A DNA stretch of 64,000 bases, from positions 62,001 through 126,000 of the forward strand of contig NZ_JACCKD010000010.1 in assembly GCF_013450155.1 (NCBI RefSeq), in the 5' to 3' direction. The DNA is from Haloechinothrix aidingensis. GTDB lineage: Bacteria > Actinomycetota > Actinomycetes > Mycobacteriales > Pseudonocardiaceae. The notes beneath the pieces were generated by a model. The model had not been told where the DNA came from, did not search any database, and was given only the letters and a program-made list of their open reading frames with translations. This document shows positions 63,530 to 64,000 of the stretch, piece by piece. Positions within the stretch are counted from its first letter, which is position 1. Every line of letters starts with the position of its first letter. The position numbers and the translations under genes are program-made.

Positions 63530-64000
63530 TCAGGTGAGGCTGTGGCGAGGTGCCGCGGAGGTGGGCAGGGCCACGTGATGCCTGCCTGCCTGGCGCAGCT
63601 GCCGGACCATCACCGCACCGGCGAGGTTGAACACGACCGCGACCAGCAGGACCACCGGGAAGCCGTACCCGCCGACCAGGTGCCCGGCAAGGGCGACACC
63701 GACCAGCCCGCCGACGGCCTTGGCCCCGTAGAATATCCCGAAGTTCGGCAGCCCGGGGCGCTCCCCGAAATACCCTTCCACGAGGTCGGGCAGCACCGCG
63801 TAGCAGGCCCCCGCGCCCGCGCCCGCCAGCACGGCGCCGAGCAGCAGCAACGCGGCGAAGCCGTACTCTCCGCCGAGCAGGATCGCGAGCTGGCCCGCGG
63901 CCCCGCCGTAGAGCGCCAGGCGCACGACGCGGTCCCGGCCCGCGTGCTCGCTCGCCCATCCCGCTGCGGTCCTCGTCACCCCGCTCGCCGCCACGAACAG
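63530..64000 (-). CDS. MFS transporter, C-terminal part (window-edge truncated)
   Basis: About 157 C-terminal residues are present; the gene continues past 64000. The segment has at least four membrane spans, a GWASEHAGRDRVVR loop typical of major facilitator proteins, and YFGERPGLPNFGIFYGAKAVGGLVG, which resembles oxalate/formate-antiporter-type (OFA) carriers. It is convergent with the IclR gene with a 10-bp gap. The substrate is unknown; it might carry a carboxylate. Confidence 0.8.
   Translation of the reverse strand: MFVAASGVTRTAAGWASEHAGRDRVVRLALYGGAAGQLAILLGGEYGFAALLLLGAVLAGAGAGACYAVLPDLVEGYFGERPGLPNFGIFYGAKAVGGLVGVALAGHLVGGYGFPVVLLVAVVFNLAGAVMVRQLRQAGRHHVALPTSAAPRHSLT

Overview
The window looks like a chromosomal segment of a high-GC, mycothiol-using, probably sporulating actinobacterium, most likely of the Pseudonocardiaceae type. 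The evidence is mycothione reductase, a WhiG sigma factor, PASTA-kinase architecture, a Rip1-type protease, a PbpLipo-type penicillin-binding protein, many GTG starts, and a gene order from about 17 to 58 kb that, from memory, follows the M. tuberculosis Rv2855-Rv2920c block. I see no tRNA, rRNA, CRISPR array, phage or insertion sequence. Family assignment is by eye; no database search was run.

Layout. (1) 1-5.7 kb: a truncated Tat-exported protein, a SorC-type regulator with a palindromic operator, a VOC protein, a small cysteine-pair protein, a PASTA-domain kinase-like protein lacking catalytic residues, and a lytic transglycosylase lipoprotein. (2) 5.7-13 kb: a leftward sulfotransferase-SDR-DUF1214 operon and a SnoaL-like gene face a rightward cysD-cysNC-cysQ operon, which makes PAPS and removes PAP. 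Two KstR-type palindromes flank the SnoaL-like gene, one of them in the divergent promoter. This is the most interesting locus: it links a sterol/lipid-type regulon to sulfonate donor supply. (3) 13-18.4 kb: a secreted-repeat lipoprotein, a DinB-like protein, a micro-protein, an FAD oxidoreductase, a small protein whose promoter contains a LexA-like box, and mycothione reductase.

(4) 18.4-57.6 kb: a long, almost entirely leftward housekeeping block. It covers protein maturation (map, lepB, rip1, ffh), isoprenoid synthesis (ispG, dxr), cell wall (PBP, cdsA), translation (rpsB, tsf, pyrH, frr, rlmN, rpsP, khpA, rimM, trmD, rplS), DNA processing (xerC, dprA, yifB, yraN, rnhB), whiG, a subtilase, two CPBP proteases coupled to an amidohydrolase, and the nitrogen-sensing trio amtB-glnB-glnD. 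Many GC-rich hairpins separate the transcription units. Three copies of a dispersed hairpin repeat lie in the intergenic gaps. (5) 57.8-64 kb: a FhuF-like [2Fe-2S] protein, then an accessory catabolic region with an NCS1 permease, an Xre-cupin regulator, malate synthase, an IclR regulator and a truncated MFS transporter. It fits uptake of an allantoin- or purine-like nitrogen source and disposal of the resulting glyoxylate.
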